Source: an uncultured Bacteroidia bacterium
Lineage (GTDB): Bacteria; Bacteroidota; Bacteroidia; Bacteroidales; UBA932
Assembly: GCA_902801885.1 (NCBI GenBank)
Contig: CADCJX010000008.1
Span: 1-64,000, forward strand
DNA length: 64,000 nucleotides
Reading direction: 5' to 3'
Below the pieces are notes generated by a model. That model saw only the letters and a program-made list of their open reading frames with translations. It did no database searches and was not told the DNA's origin. Shown here one piece after another: positions 26,520 through 35,192 of the stretch. Within the stretch, counting starts at the first letter, position 1, and each line of letters starts with the position of its first letter. The position numbers and the translations under genes are program-made.

Positions 26520-26932
26520 TGGCAGAACTGATCTCTCATAAAGGGAAGGTCGTATCTCTCGACCAGGGAAAGATAAGCGTGGAAATAGTCTCGGAATCTG
26601 CATGTGCAGCCTGCCATGCAGCGGGGCTTTGCGGGATGTCCGAATCCAGGAAGAAAATCGTGGAGGTTCCCTCCGTACGCGGAAAAGACTATTCCGTCGG
26701 TCAGGAAGTGGAGGTATGCCTTGCTCCGAAGACCGGACTCCGGGCAGTGCTGTTTTCTTACGTGATTCCGGTGATGATATTACTTATTTTAATATTATCT
26801 TTGCCGTTGATTGGGCTGGGCGAACTTGCCGGCGGTCTTGTGGCCATAGGCGGAGTCGCTCTTTACTACCTGATCCTGTACTTATGCAAGGGAAAACTTG
26901 CTGAAGGATATGAGTTTTTTATCAGGAACTAA
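26519..26932 (+). CDS. rseC: RseC/SoxR-reducing-system family membrane protein
   Basis: 137 residues from the ATG at 26519. It has an N-terminal beta domain with a cysteine-rich SACAACHAAGLCGMSES stretch (three CxxC-type cysteines plus one) and two membrane helices at about 75-120. RseC proteins are regularly encoded next to rnf genes and help mature or reduce target Fe-S regulators such as SoxR. Here the rnf operon begins 15 bases downstream, which supports the call. The role in Bacteroidetes has not been established as far as I know. Confidence 0.82.
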   Translation: MAELISHKGKVVSLDQGKISVEIVSESACAACHAAGLCGMSESRKKIVEVPSVRGKDYSVGQEVEVCLAPKTGLRAVLFSYVIPVMILLILILSLPLIGLGELAGGLVAIGGVALYYLILYLCKGKLAEGYEFFIRN

Positions 26933-26947
26933 TTTCCATAAAACAAT

Positions 26948-27922
26948 ATGACAACTACTATCATCTGGACCATCGCAATCATCTCAGGGCTAGGCCTGCT
27001 GCTTGCGTTGACCCTCTACCTTGTCGCGCAGCGTTTCAAGGTTGAAGAGGATCCCCGCATCGAGCTGGTTGAAAAGGCCATGCCAGGGGCTAACTGTGGT
27101 GGTTGTGGTTTTGCCGGTTGCCATGCATTTGCCGATTCGGCGGTGAAGGCACCGAACCTGGACAACCATTTCTGTCCGGTCGGAGGCAATGAGACAATGA
27201 AAAAAGTGGCTGAGATCCTCGGCTACGAGATCAAGGAGAAAGCCCCAATGGTGGCCGTGGTCCGTTGCAACGGAACATGCTCCAATCGCCCGAAGATCAA
27301 TGACTACGACGGATCCCTCTCCTGTAAGGTCAAGGCTTCGCTCTATGCCGGAGACACTGGATGTGCTTTCGGTTGCCTCGGATGCGGGGACTGCGTGGCC
27401 GCTTGCCAGTTCGGAGCCCTTTCGATGGACCCTGAGACAGGCCTTCCTGTCGTGGACGAAAGCAAGTGTACTGCTTGCGGCGCCTGCGTCAAGACTTGCC
27501 CCAAGGCTATCATCGAGCTTCGCAAGAAGGGTCCCCGTGGCATGAGGGAATATGTCTCCTGCGTCAACAAGGACAAGGGCCCGGCAGCCAAGAAGGCTTG
27601 CGCCGCTGCATGTATTGGTTGTGGAATATGTGCCAAGACATGTACCCATGGCGCAATAGTGCTGGAGAACAACGTGGCTTATATCGATCCTGACAAGTGC
27701 AAGCTTTGCCGTGAATGCGAGGCCATGTGCCCCACAGGAGCCATCCATGGTGTCAATTTCCCGAAGCCTCTTGACAAGGATGCTGTGAAGGCCAGGATCC
27801 AGGAGCGTCAGAAGAAAGCCCGTGAGGCAGCCGCTGCAGCTGCAGAAGCTGCAAAGGTGGCAGTGGCCCCAGTGCCTGCCGAAGGGAATAACGAATTAAA
27901 GAAGGAGGAAAACAATGGCTAG
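26948..27922 (+). CDS. rnfB: Rnf complex subunit RnfB
   Basis: 324 residues. An N-terminal membrane helix (about 5-27) is followed by the Fe-S domain with AMPGANCGGCGFAGCHAF and a further distal cysteine, then ferredoxin-type cysteine motifs: CLGCGDCVAACQFGA, CTACGACVKTCPKAI, CIGCGICAKTCTHGA and CKLCRECEAMCPTGA. That is the full eight-or-more-cluster electron entry module of RnfB, which accepts electrons from ferredoxin. An Ala/Glu-rich tail ends the protein. It overlaps rnfC by eight bases and is the first of six rnf genes in the order BCDGEA. Confidence 0.95.
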   Translation: MTTTIIWTIAIISGLGLLLALTLYLVAQRFKVEEDPRIELVEKAMPGANCGGCGFAGCHAFADSAVKAPNLDNHFCPVGGNETMKKVAEILGYEIKEKAPMVAVVRCNGTCSNRPKINDYDGSLSCKVKASLYAGDTGCAFGCLGCGDCVAACQFGALSMDPETGLPVVDESKCTACGACVKTCPKAIIELRKKGPRGMREYVSCVNKDKGPAAKKACAAACIGCGICAKTCTHGAIVLENNVAYIDPDKCKLCRECEAMCPTGAIHGVNFPKPLDKDAVKARIQERQKKAREAAAAAAEAAKVAVAPVPAEGNNELKKEENNG

Positions 27923-29306
27923 AAGAACATTCTCCATAGGAGGCGTCCATCCCAATGATGCCAAGATCTCGCGGGACTGCAAGATCGAGACGCTTCCCAC
28001 TCCACCGACAGTGTATATTGCTGTCGCCCAGCACATCGGAGCCCCTGCCAAGCCGGTGGTGGCTGTCGGAGACAAGGTCAAGGCGGGCCAGGTTATCGCT
28101 GAACCAGGAGGTTTCATGTCCGCTTACATCCATTCTTCCGTCTCCGGTACCGTAAAGTCCATAGGTCCACGCAAGGATCTGTCCGGAAACAACCAGATGG
28201 TAGTTGAAATAGCCGTTGAAGGTGACGAGTGGATGGAAGGCATCGACCGGACCGACACTCTCATCACCGAGATCCCCCAGGATCCGAAGGCGATTATCGA
28301 GAAGATCAAGCTTGGAGGAGTTGTAGGTCTTGGTGGCGCAACATTCCCGACCCACGTCAAACTCAGCCCTCCTCCCGGAAAGAAGTGCGAGATGCTGATA
28401 ATCAATGGCTGCGAATGCGAGCCTTACCTGACTTCCGACTTCCGCACCCTTCTGGAAAAAGGAGAGCAGGTCGTTATCGGTACAGCCATCATCAAGAAGG
28501 CTCTCGGAGTCGACAAGGCAACCATTGCCATTGAAGACAACAAGCCCGAGGCCATTGAGCATATCACCAAGGTTGTCGCCGAGATGAAGGCAAAGTCTTC
28601 TGACTATGCCGGTATTGAGGTTCTGCCCTTGATGAAGAAGTATCCTGAGGGTGGTGAAAAGCAGCTTATCGACGCCGTAATGCATCGCCAGGTCAAGTCC
28701 GGCGGTCTGCCTATCGATGTAGGAGCAGTCGTAGACAACGTCTGTACCGCTCTTGCAGTCTATGAGGCTGTCCAGAAGAACAAGCCTCTGGTAGACAATT
28801 CAGTCACAGTCACAGGTGAGTGCTTCCCTCATCAGGCGAACCTTCTCGTGAGAGTCGGTACTCCTCTGAGCTACATAATCGACTATCTTGGAGGTGTGCC
28901 TGCAGATGCCGCAAAGGTCATCAGCGGCGGTCCCATGATGGGCAAGGCTATAGCCAACCTGGATGCCGCCACACTCAAGGGTACCGGCGGAATCCTATTC
29001 CTCACGGAAAAGCAGACGAGGAGAATGCCCGAGAGCAGTTGTATCCGCTGTGGAAAATGCGCAGATGCATGTCCTATGGGTCTTGAACCCTTCCTCCTGA
29101 ACCGTCTCTACAAGGCCGGCAACACAGAGGCTCTCGAGGCCAATGCTGTCCAGGACTGTATCATGTGCGGTTGCTGCCTCTATTCCTGCCCTGCAGGTAT
29201 TCCGCTTCTGGACGCCATAAGCCAGGCCAGAGGCCAAGTCATGGGAATAATGAAGGCCCGCGCAGCGGCAGCCAAGGCTGCAGCCGAGGCCGCAAAGGCT
29301 CAATAA
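27915..29306 (+). CDS. rnfC: Rnf complex subunit RnfC
   Basis: 463 residues. The N-terminal barrel-sandwich hybrid region starts FSIGGVHPNDAKIS; the middle has the NADH/FMN-binding Rossmann-like segment GVVGLGGATFPTHVKL with INGCECEPYLTSD; the C-terminus has two [4Fe-4S] motifs, CIRCGKCADACPMGLEP and CIMCGCCLYSCPAGIPL. RnfC is the peripheral NADH-dehydrogenase-like subunit that exchanges electrons with NAD. The Ala/Lys-rich end is low complexity. Translational overlap with rnfB and close spacing to rnfD indicate one transcript. Confidence 0.95.
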   Translation: MARRTFSIGGVHPNDAKISRDCKIETLPTPPTVYIAVAQHIGAPAKPVVAVGDKVKAGQVIAEPGGFMSAYIHSSVSGTVKSIGPRKDLSGNNQMVVEIAVEGDEWMEGIDRTDTLITEIPQDPKAIIEKIKLGGVVGLGGATFPTHVKLSPPPGKKCEMLIINGCECEPYLTSDFRTLLEKGEQVVIGTAIIKKALGVDKATIAIEDNKPEAIEHITKVVAEMKAKSSDYAGIEVLPLMKKYPEGGEKQLIDAVMHRQVKSGGLPIDVGAVVDNVCTALAVYEAVQKNKPLVDNSVTVTGECFPHQANLLVRVGTPLSYIIDYLGGVPADAAKVISGGPMMGKAIANLDAATLKGTGGILFLTEKQTRRMPESSCIRCGKCADACPMGLEPFLLNRLYKAGNTEALEANAVQDCIMCGCCLYSCPAGIPLLDAISQARGQVMGIMKARAAAAKAAAEAAKAQ

Positions 29307-29332
29307 TTCACCTACCGAAAACTGAATAGCAT

Positions 29333-30316
29333 ATGGACAAAATATTGGTTTCACCGAATCCGCACCTGCATTCCAAGACCACTACGGCGGTCCTGATGCG
29401 TGATGTCGTGATAGCCCTGCTGCCTGCAGTCCTGGTCTCGGTCTTTTTCTATGGCTGGAAGGAACTGCTGGTGCTGGCCGTCAGCGTACTCTCCTGTGTG
29501 CTGATTGAATATCTTATCACAAGATACTGTTTGAAGAAGGCTTCAACCATCGGGGACTGGTCGGCAATAGTGACCGGTATCCTTCTTGCCTTGAACCTTC
29601 CCGCTACCACTCCTTGGTGGGTGGTATTCCTCGGTGCCCTGGTGGCCATCGGAGTCGCCAAGATGACTTTCGGCGGCCTTGGACAGAATGTTTTCAACCC
29701 TGCCCTTGTCGGTCGTGTCTTTCTCCTGATTTCCTTCCCGACCTATATGACCCATTGGGAGATCCCTCAGGGATTCTTCGGTGTTGACGCAGTTTCAGGT
29801 GCCACACCTCTGGGAGCCATCAAGGAAGGCTTGCTTCAGGGAGCCACAGTTCCCGACCTCATGGCCCAGCACGGGTATTCCTATTCGCAGATGTTGTTCG
29901 CTAACATCGGCGGCTCCGCCGGAGAGGCCTGCGCCATCGCTATCCTCCTTGGCTTCGGCTACCTGCTCATCCGCAAGGTCATCAAGCCCTGGATCACCCT
30001 TTCGATCCTTGGTACCGTGGCCCTCGTGTCCTGCATCTTCTGGATGGCTGATCCCGCCCAGTTCACCGATCCTCTGTTCAACCTCCTCACCGGTGGTCTC
30101 CTTCTCGGTTCCTGCTTCATGGCTACCGACTACGTGACTTCTCCGATGAGCACCAAGGGAGGCATAGTCTATGGTATAGGAATAGGTTTCATTACTTTGA
30201 TGATCAGGTACTTCGGCTCATATCCCGAAGGAATGAGCTTCGCTATCCTCATCATGAATTCGACGGTTCCTCTTCTCAACAATTGGTTCCATCAGAAAAA
30301 ATACGGGAGGGCTTAG
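29333..30316 (+). CDS. rnfD: Rnf complex subunit RnfD
   Basis: 327 residues with about nine hydrophobic segments, an NqrB/RnfD-family integral membrane subunit. The motif VSGATPLGAIK contains the threonine to which FMN is covalently attached in this family. GGLGQNVFNPALVGRVF is the other conserved signature. RnfD carries electrons across the membrane and probably contributes to ion movement. Confidence 0.95.
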   Translation: MDKILVSPNPHLHSKTTTAVLMRDVVIALLPAVLVSVFFYGWKELLVLAVSVLSCVLIEYLITRYCLKKASTIGDWSAIVTGILLALNLPATTPWWVVFLGALVAIGVAKMTFGGLGQNVFNPALVGRVFLLISFPTYMTHWEIPQGFFGVDAVSGATPLGAIKEGLLQGATVPDLMAQHGYSYSQMLFANIGGSAGEACAIAILLGFGYLLIRKVIKPWITLSILGTVALVSCIFWMADPAQFTDPLFNLLTGGLLLGSCFMATDYVTSPMSTKGGIVYGIGIGFITLMIRYFGSYPEGMSFAILIMNSTVPLLNNWFHQKKYGRA

Positions 30317-30319
30317 ATT

Positions 30320-30883
30320 ATGGCAGCAAAATCCAATCTTACCAACATGGTCCTTTGCCTGACGGCTGTCTGCCTTGTGTGCTCCGCACTCCTCGGCGGC
30401 ATGTATGTCCTGACGGCCGAGCCTATCGCAAAGGCCAATGCCGACATCCTGAAGGCTTCCATCGGCGCAGTCCTCCCTGAAGGGGGAGAGCTCTCCGAGG
30501 CAAAGCCACTCGAGGTGGGCGGCCAGGCTTCTGAATATTATGTCAGCACTTCAGGTTCCGAGGTCCAGGCCTATGCTATCAGGTCGACTACGGTCGGCTT
30601 CGGTGGCCCCCTGACCCTCATGGTCGGAATCACCCCTGACGGGAAGGTGTACAATACTTCCGTCCTTTCCCACGCTGAGACTCCCGGACTTGGAGCGAAG
30701 TGCACCTCAGACGAGCACTTCTATTCACAGTTCAAGGGTTTCGACCCTTCGCAGAAGATTCTCTCCGTCAAGAAAGACGGTGGAGACGTTGACGCTATCA
30801 CCGCTTCGACCATCACGTCGAGGGCCTATTCCCTCGCCGTGAAGAATGCCGTCGAGGCCTTCAAGACCATTAAAGGAGAATAG
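30320..30883 (+). CDS. rnfG: Rnf complex subunit RnfG
   Basis: 187 residues: one N-terminal membrane anchor (about 8-33) and a periplasmic FMN-binding domain. The FMN-attachment region reads DAITASTITSRA, so the usual SGAT is TAST here, with the acceptor threonine kept. This variant seems normal for Bacteroidetes, though I rely on memory for that. It lies three bases after rnfD and three before rnfE. Confidence 0.93.
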   Translation: MAAKSNLTNMVLCLTAVCLVCSALLGGMYVLTAEPIAKANADILKASIGAVLPEGGELSEAKPLEVGGQASEYYVSTSGSEVQAYAIRSTTVGFGGPLTLMVGITPDGKVYNTSVLSHAETPGLGAKCTSDEHFYSQFKGFDPSQKILSVKKDGGDVDAITASTITSRAYSLAVKNAVEAFKTIKGE

Positions 30884-30886
30884 GCT

Positions 30887-31477
30887 ATGAGCAAGAGAAA
30901 ACTTGATATCTTCACCAAAGGCTTCTTCAAGGAGAACCCGACCTTCGTCCTCCTCCTTGGAATGTGCCCCACGCTGGCAACCACCACATCAGCCATCAAC
31001 GGCCTTAGCATGGGTCTCGCCACGCTCTTCGTCCTGGTGCTTTCCAACATAGTGATCTCGGCCATCGCTCCCGTGGTGCCCGACAAGGTCCACATCCCGG
31101 TCTACATCGTCGTGATCGCCACCTTCGTGACCATACTCCAGTTTGCCATGCAGGCTTACACCCCTGACATGTACAAGACCCTCGGCCTGTTCATCCCGCT
31201 GATCGTCGTGAACTGCATCGTCCTCGGTCGTGCCGAAGCTTTTGCGAGCAAGAACGGAATCGTGGATTCAGCACTTGACGGTCTAGGAATCGGTTTCGGT
31301 TTCACGATGAGCCTCACGGTCCTCGGCCTTGTGCGCGAGATCCTCGGAAGCGGGTCTGCCTTCGGCTGGAAATTCATTTCCGGCGACGGCATCCTTGTCT
31401 TCGTCATGGCTCCCGGTGCCTTTATCGCCCTGGGCTACCTGATGGTACTTTTCAACAAAATCGCAAAAAAGAACTAG
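30887..31477 (+). CDS. rnfE: Rnf complex subunit RnfE
   Basis: 196 residues with six membrane helices, of the RnfE/NqrD family. The first helix carries the conserved NPTFVLLLGMCPTLATTTS, including the cysteine near the middle of the membrane that helps bind the Fe-S cluster shared with RnfA, and the second half-repeat has LIVVNCIVLGRAEAF with the other cysteine. Three bases separate it from both neighbours. Confidence 0.94.
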   Translation: MSKRKLDIFTKGFFKENPTFVLLLGMCPTLATTTSAINGLSMGLATLFVLVLSNIVISAIAPVVPDKVHIPVYIVVIATFVTILQFAMQAYTPDMYKTLGLFIPLIVVNCIVLGRAEAFASKNGIVDSALDGLGIGFGFTMSLTVLGLVREILGSGSAFGWKFISGDGILVFVMAPGAFIALGYLMVLFNKIAKKN

Positions 31478-31480
31478 GCC

Positions 31481-32083
31481 ATGGAATATTTCCTCATAAT
31501 CATTTCGGCGATATTCGTCAATAACATCATGCTGGCCCAGTTCCTGGGCACATGTCCTTTCCTGGGTGTCTCGAACAAGCTTTCCACTGCCACCGGAATG
31601 TCCGGAGCCGTGGTCTTCGTCATCACTCTGGCAACCTTGGTGACCTACCTGATCAACAAGTTCCTGCTGGTCCCGTTCGGACTCACCTTCCTTCAGACCA
31701 TTGCATTCATCCTGGTGATCGCGGCCCTCGTCCAGATGGTCGAGATCGTACTGAAGAAGATCAGCCCGTCCCTCTATCAGGCTCTGGGTATCTTCCTTCC
31801 CCTGATCACAACCAACTGCGCCGTCCTTGGTGTCGCCCTCAATGTCGTTACCAAAGAATTCACCTTTGGAGGTGGTGCAGCCCATATGCTGAACCTCGGA
31901 GAGTCGGTCGTCTATGCTTTTGCGACTGCTCTGGGTTACGGCATGGCACTGATCCTGTTCGCCGGTCTCAGGGAGCATCTCGAGATGAATGACGTTCCCA
32001 GGCAGTTCAAGGGTGTTCCTATCGCCCTCGTCACCTGCGGCATCCTGGCCATGGCTTTCATGGGTTTTTCAGGAGTTGTATAG
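31481..32083 (+). CDS. rnfA: Rnf complex subunit RnfA
   Basis: 200 residues with six membrane helices, paralogous to RnfE but of opposite topology. The conserved NNIMLAQFLGTCPFLGVS and LPLITTNCAVLGVAL provide the paired cysteines of the intramembrane cluster. It completes the rnfBCDGEA set, which couples electron transfer between ferredoxin and NAD to sodium or proton export. It is followed by 39 bases before the next gene; no terminator is evident there. Confidence 0.95.
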   Translation: MEYFLIIISAIFVNNIMLAQFLGTCPFLGVSNKLSTATGMSGAVVFVITLATLVTYLINKFLLVPFGLTFLQTIAFILVIAALVQMVEIVLKKISPSLYQALGIFLPLITTNCAVLGVALNVVTKEFTFGGGAAHMLNLGESVVYAFATALGYGMALILFAGLREHLEMNDVPRQFKGVPIALVTCGILAMAFMGFSGVV

Positions 32084-32122
32084 TTTTTGCAGAAAGAAGG
32101 CTGGTTAAACTAAAGTAGGATT

Positions 32123-32599
32123 ATGAAAAAGTTTTTAATCATTCTTGTCGCAGCCTTAGGAATGGCTGCTGTAGCCAGCGCCCAGCCAAAGGCAATCGGA
32201 GGCAGGATCGGCAATTATGGCCTGGACATCAGCTATGAGAATTATGTCGGGAGCGGTTCCGATTTCCTCGAGTTCGAACTCGGCCTCGATGACGCATTCA
32301 GCACAAGCGCCTTCCATTTTGACGGCGTGTACAACATCATGATTGCCCATCCTGACTGGACATCATCCGGCCAGTGGGGATTCTATGCAGGCCCCGGAGC
32401 CAGCGTTGCTGTCTGGGAGAACGGTAAGGCTGAAAACGTAGTCTATGCCGGAGTTGTTGGGAATGTCGGACTTGAATATATCTTCGATTTCCCCCTTCAG
32501 CTCTCGATAAGCCTTCGCCCCCGTCTCATGTTCGGTGACGGAAAAGTCCGTGACAATGGCCTTCTGAGCCTTGGACTCGGCTTCAGGTATATGTTCTGA
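32123..32599 (+). CDS. small exported beta-barrel-like protein
   Basis: 158 residues with a signal peptide (KKFLIILVAALGMAAVASA). The mature part alternates hydrophobic and polar residues and ends LSLGLGFRYMF, a C-terminal aromatic typical of outer-membrane beta-barrels. Its size would suit an eight-stranded barrel. I do not recognise a named family. It has its own intrinsic terminator just downstream and lies on the same strand as rnf but 39 bases away, so it may be read through or expressed separately. Confidence 0.65.
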   Translation: MKKFLIILVAALGMAAVASAQPKAIGGRIGNYGLDISYENYVGSGSDFLEFELGLDDAFSTSAFHFDGVYNIMIAHPDWTSSGQWGFYAGPGASVAVWENGKAENVVYAGVVGNVGLEYIFDFPLQLSISLRPRLMFGDGKVRDNGLLSLGLGFRYMF

Positions 32600-32608
32600 T
32601 GAAAACGT

Positions 32609-35158
32609 CTAACTCAGTTTTATGTCGGCTCCCTCACCGGAGCCGATTTTTATTTTCTGCTTGAAGGTCTTTCCACCGCAGACGAATGTGACAATCTCAA
32701 GTGAGCCTTCAGTGACTTCGATCCTTGCATTTCCTTCGGAGACTGTCACCGTACCCCACGCGGATCCATTGCTCCAGAACCATTTCCCTGGTCTGTCAAT
32801 GATGCAGAACCGTTTGTCAACTCCCGAATAATTGAATCCGCTCATGGCTATGACGGCTGACCAGCTGGCCATCGAACGGGCGTAATGCTTGCCGCATTCC
32901 GGTTCGTCAAACGGATTGCGTCGGGCACCATCGAAACGCTCCCTTATGGCTTCGATGCACTTGAGGGCATCTGCTTCCATACCTTCGTAGAGCATGCCGG
33001 TCGCGGCACAATATTCAAAGCCGGTCATTGCTTCAGGGAAGTAGGGGAAGGGGACTTCCAGCCTGCCTTTCGGCCAGGAAGCCATAAGCAGGCAGGCTTC
33101 ATGCCCCATTACATAGGAACGCATGTTGTTGAAGATGCCGCTCACGTCGGAGACGAAGTTGTACTTCATGATGCTCTCTAAGGTCCTGCGAATGTGGTCC
33201 TTGTTCCCGAGATAGCCGAGGCCGCAGATGTGCGCCATGTACTGTCCCACAAGCTGATCCACGAGGCAGCCTTTCCCGAGCTGGAATGGCGGTGTCTTGT
33301 CCGAGCCTTCAGGAAGGAAAAGAAAGGTTTCCGGGTCGGTGATCTTATGCTCGTAGTATTCTCCGTTGAATAGGTTGGCGTCCATCCAGGCGCTGCCTTT
33401 CTCGAAGAGTACCCTGCATTTCTTAGCAAACTCCTTGTCCTTCATGGCTTTGGCCATTTCTTCAGCTGCCTTCAGGGCTCCCATGTACCAGAACCCCATC
33501 TGTGGATTGGGCCCGAAGTAATTGACATCCATTGTGTTGTGCTGGGATCCTTCCATGACTCCGTCCTGGTCCCCGTCCCAGCCTTTCTCCTTCCAGGCAA
33601 AGCCCAGGGCGCTCTTACAGGACGGCCAGTATTCTTTCAGGAACTCATTGTCGCCGCTGAGCTGCCACTCCCGGTAGAGTTTCATTATGCATCCCATCTG
33701 GCCGTCGGCTGCGATCTGGTTGGGATCGGGCTTCGATCCCAACGGAAGGTTGACCCGGAAGTCCATGGCTCCGTCAGGATTCATGGCATATCGGAACTCG
33801 ACGTCCCTCATCGTCCTTGCAAGATCTCCAAAGAGGAATGGAGTGGCCACTTCGTAGTTCCACACATGGGTGCACGAGCCGGCGCAGGAGCCATAGTGAT
33901 CCATCACTCCTTCCCATCCCAGCATGTGTCCGTCTTCAACCCTGAAGACGGTCTGGGACCTAAGGACGGCAAGGTTGAACAGGGCGGCCTCCTTGACCAC
34001 GTCAGGCAGCGATGAGGTGAGAAAGGCGTCTACGAAGGAGAGAGTCCTACGCTCGAGGTTGCCGATCCGGGGAATGAACTCTTCAGCTGAAGTCCATGAG
34101 TCCGAGTACAGGGTGCTGTAGTAATTGCCCACGGTCTCTTTTGACCAGGCCTTCCTGTTGGGGAAGTTCCAGGTCAGGAAGAAATTGAAGTTCCTGGTTT
34201 CTCCAGGCCCCAGGACGGCCTTTACGGCCAGGGCTCCCATGGGATCCTGGTCATTCCCTACGGTGTGCCTGATGCTGGCCTGGGGGTTGGAGATCAGGCC
34301 GTCGTCGCTGAAGTCGTCCCAGAAGTTGAGCATGGAGTTGGACCAGCTGTTGTCGGTCGTGAAAGTGCGGAAAGTTACCTTGTCAGGGTTGTCGGTAGCG
34401 AGGCTGAAGTTGCCCCAGGCCTTGTCCTTGGGATCCACCCCTTCCGTACGGAAATATATTCCCCGGACCTGGTCGGACTCACGGTACTCGTTCTTGTTTC
34501 CTTTAGCTCCGGAAGGGATCCTGTCACCTTTCCAGTTGAGGGTGTAATCCTGGCCGTCGCGACCTATGAAGTTGCGGATAGCTCCGCACACTGCGACTTC
34601 AAGCGTACTTCCTGATGTGTTGGTCACTTCGTAGCTGAGCACGGCCAGTGGAAGACCGCTGGACTCGGAGTCTCCCGGAATCAGCGGGTTGAAACCCTTG
34701 ATCCTGACCCGGACCGGCATGGTCTTGTCGCTTAGGTTGACTTGGCCGAAGGGGTAGGCGGCATCGAAGGAAGCCTCTTCAAACCTTGGCAGGCCGTGAT
34801 GATTGACAGGGCGTCCCTCGTAATGAAGGTATTCCTGGGGGTAAAGTGGCCCGGCAAGCAGCCTTGTCCTGCTCTCTTCGCCTTGTTTTGTGAATATGGC
34901 GAAGAAGGGGGCGTCGTTCCCCGTCGTGATCGAACTGTTGCCCTTTCCGGGAACGTTCATGATTTCCCAGTCACGGATCTCCCCTCGGCCTCCCAGGGAC
35001 ACCGTGCCGGTGCCGATGCCTCCCAGCGGAAGCGCGACCCTTTCAAGATGGTCTTTGTCGTAATGCTTGAGGACCGGCCATTCTGACGGCCTCCAGTTTT
35101 CGGCCCAGACGCCTGAGCAGATTGCCAGCGCGAGTAAGGTTGTCATTATTCTTCCCAT
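32609..35158 (-). CDS. secreted GH116-family glycoside hydrolase
   Basis: 849 residues with a signal peptide (GRIMTTLLALAICSGVWA). The N-terminal beta-sandwich begins ERVALPLGGIGTGTVSLGGRGEIRDW, a clear mark of GBA2-type GH116 enzymes; the C-terminal (alpha/alpha)6 barrel contains VMEGSQHNTMDVNYFGPNP and FEYCAATGMLYEGM. The family cleaves beta-glucosides, beta-xylosides or glucosylceramide. Specificity cannot be read here. Exported location fits a glycan scavenger and the neighbouring SGNH hydrolase. The 3' end overlaps the terminator of the convergent gene. Only a weak -7 match (TATATTTA) lies upstream. Confidence 0.85.
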   Translation of the reverse strand: MGRIMTTLLALAICSGVWAENWRPSEWPVLKHYDKDHLERVALPLGGIGTGTVSLGGRGEIRDWEIMNVPGKGNSSITTGNDAPFFAIFTKQGEESRTRLLAGPLYPQEYLHYEGRPVNHHGLPRFEEASFDAAYPFGQVNLSDKTMPVRVRIKGFNPLIPGDSESSGLPLAVLSYEVTNTSGSTLEVAVCGAIRNFIGRDGQDYTLNWKGDRIPSGAKGNKNEYRESDQVRGIYFRTEGVDPKDKAWGNFSLATDNPDKVTFRTFTTDNSWSNSMLNFWDDFSDDGLISNPQASIRHTVGNDQDPMGALAVKAVLGPGETRNFNFFLTWNFPNRKAWSKETVGNYYSTLYSDSWTSAEEFIPRIGNLERRTLSFVDAFLTSSLPDVVKEAALFNLAVLRSQTVFRVEDGHMLGWEGVMDHYGSCAGSCTHVWNYEVATPFLFGDLARTMRDVEFRYAMNPDGAMDFRVNLPLGSKPDPNQIAADGQMGCIMKLYREWQLSGDNEFLKEYWPSCKSALGFAWKEKGWDGDQDGVMEGSQHNTMDVNYFGPNPQMGFWYMGALKAAEEMAKAMKDKEFAKKCRVLFEKGSAWMDANLFNGEYYEHKITDPETFLFLPEGSDKTPPFQLGKGCLVDQLVGQYMAHICGLGYLGNKDHIRRTLESIMKYNFVSDVSGIFNNMRSYVMGHEACLLMASWPKGRLEVPFPYFPEAMTGFEYCAATGMLYEGMEADALKCIEAIRERFDGARRNPFDEPECGKHYARSMASWSAVIAMSGFNYSGVDKRFCIIDRPGKWFWSNGSAWGTVTVSEGNARIEVTEGSLEIVTFVCGGKTFKQKIKIGSGEGADIKLS
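32625..32656 (+). terminator. intrinsic terminator of the small barrel gene, inside the GH116 gene
   Basis: TCGGCTCC (32625-32632) pairs perfectly with GGAGCCGA (32639-32646) around a six-base loop and is followed by TTTTTATTTT. It lies within the last codons of the convergent GH116 gene, which encode SGEGADIKLS. Confidence 0.8.
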
Positions 35159-35180
35159 ACCATAAATATAACGATTTTAT

Positions 35181-35188
35181 TATATTTG
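35181..35188 (+). promoter_or_regulatory. -7 promoter box directly before the SGNH hydrolase gene
   Basis: TATATTTG is a full TAnnTTTG match ending four bases before the ATG at 35193, so the start site should fall at or just inside the coding region (leaderless message). Confidence 0.55.
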
Positions 35189-35192
35189 TGAT

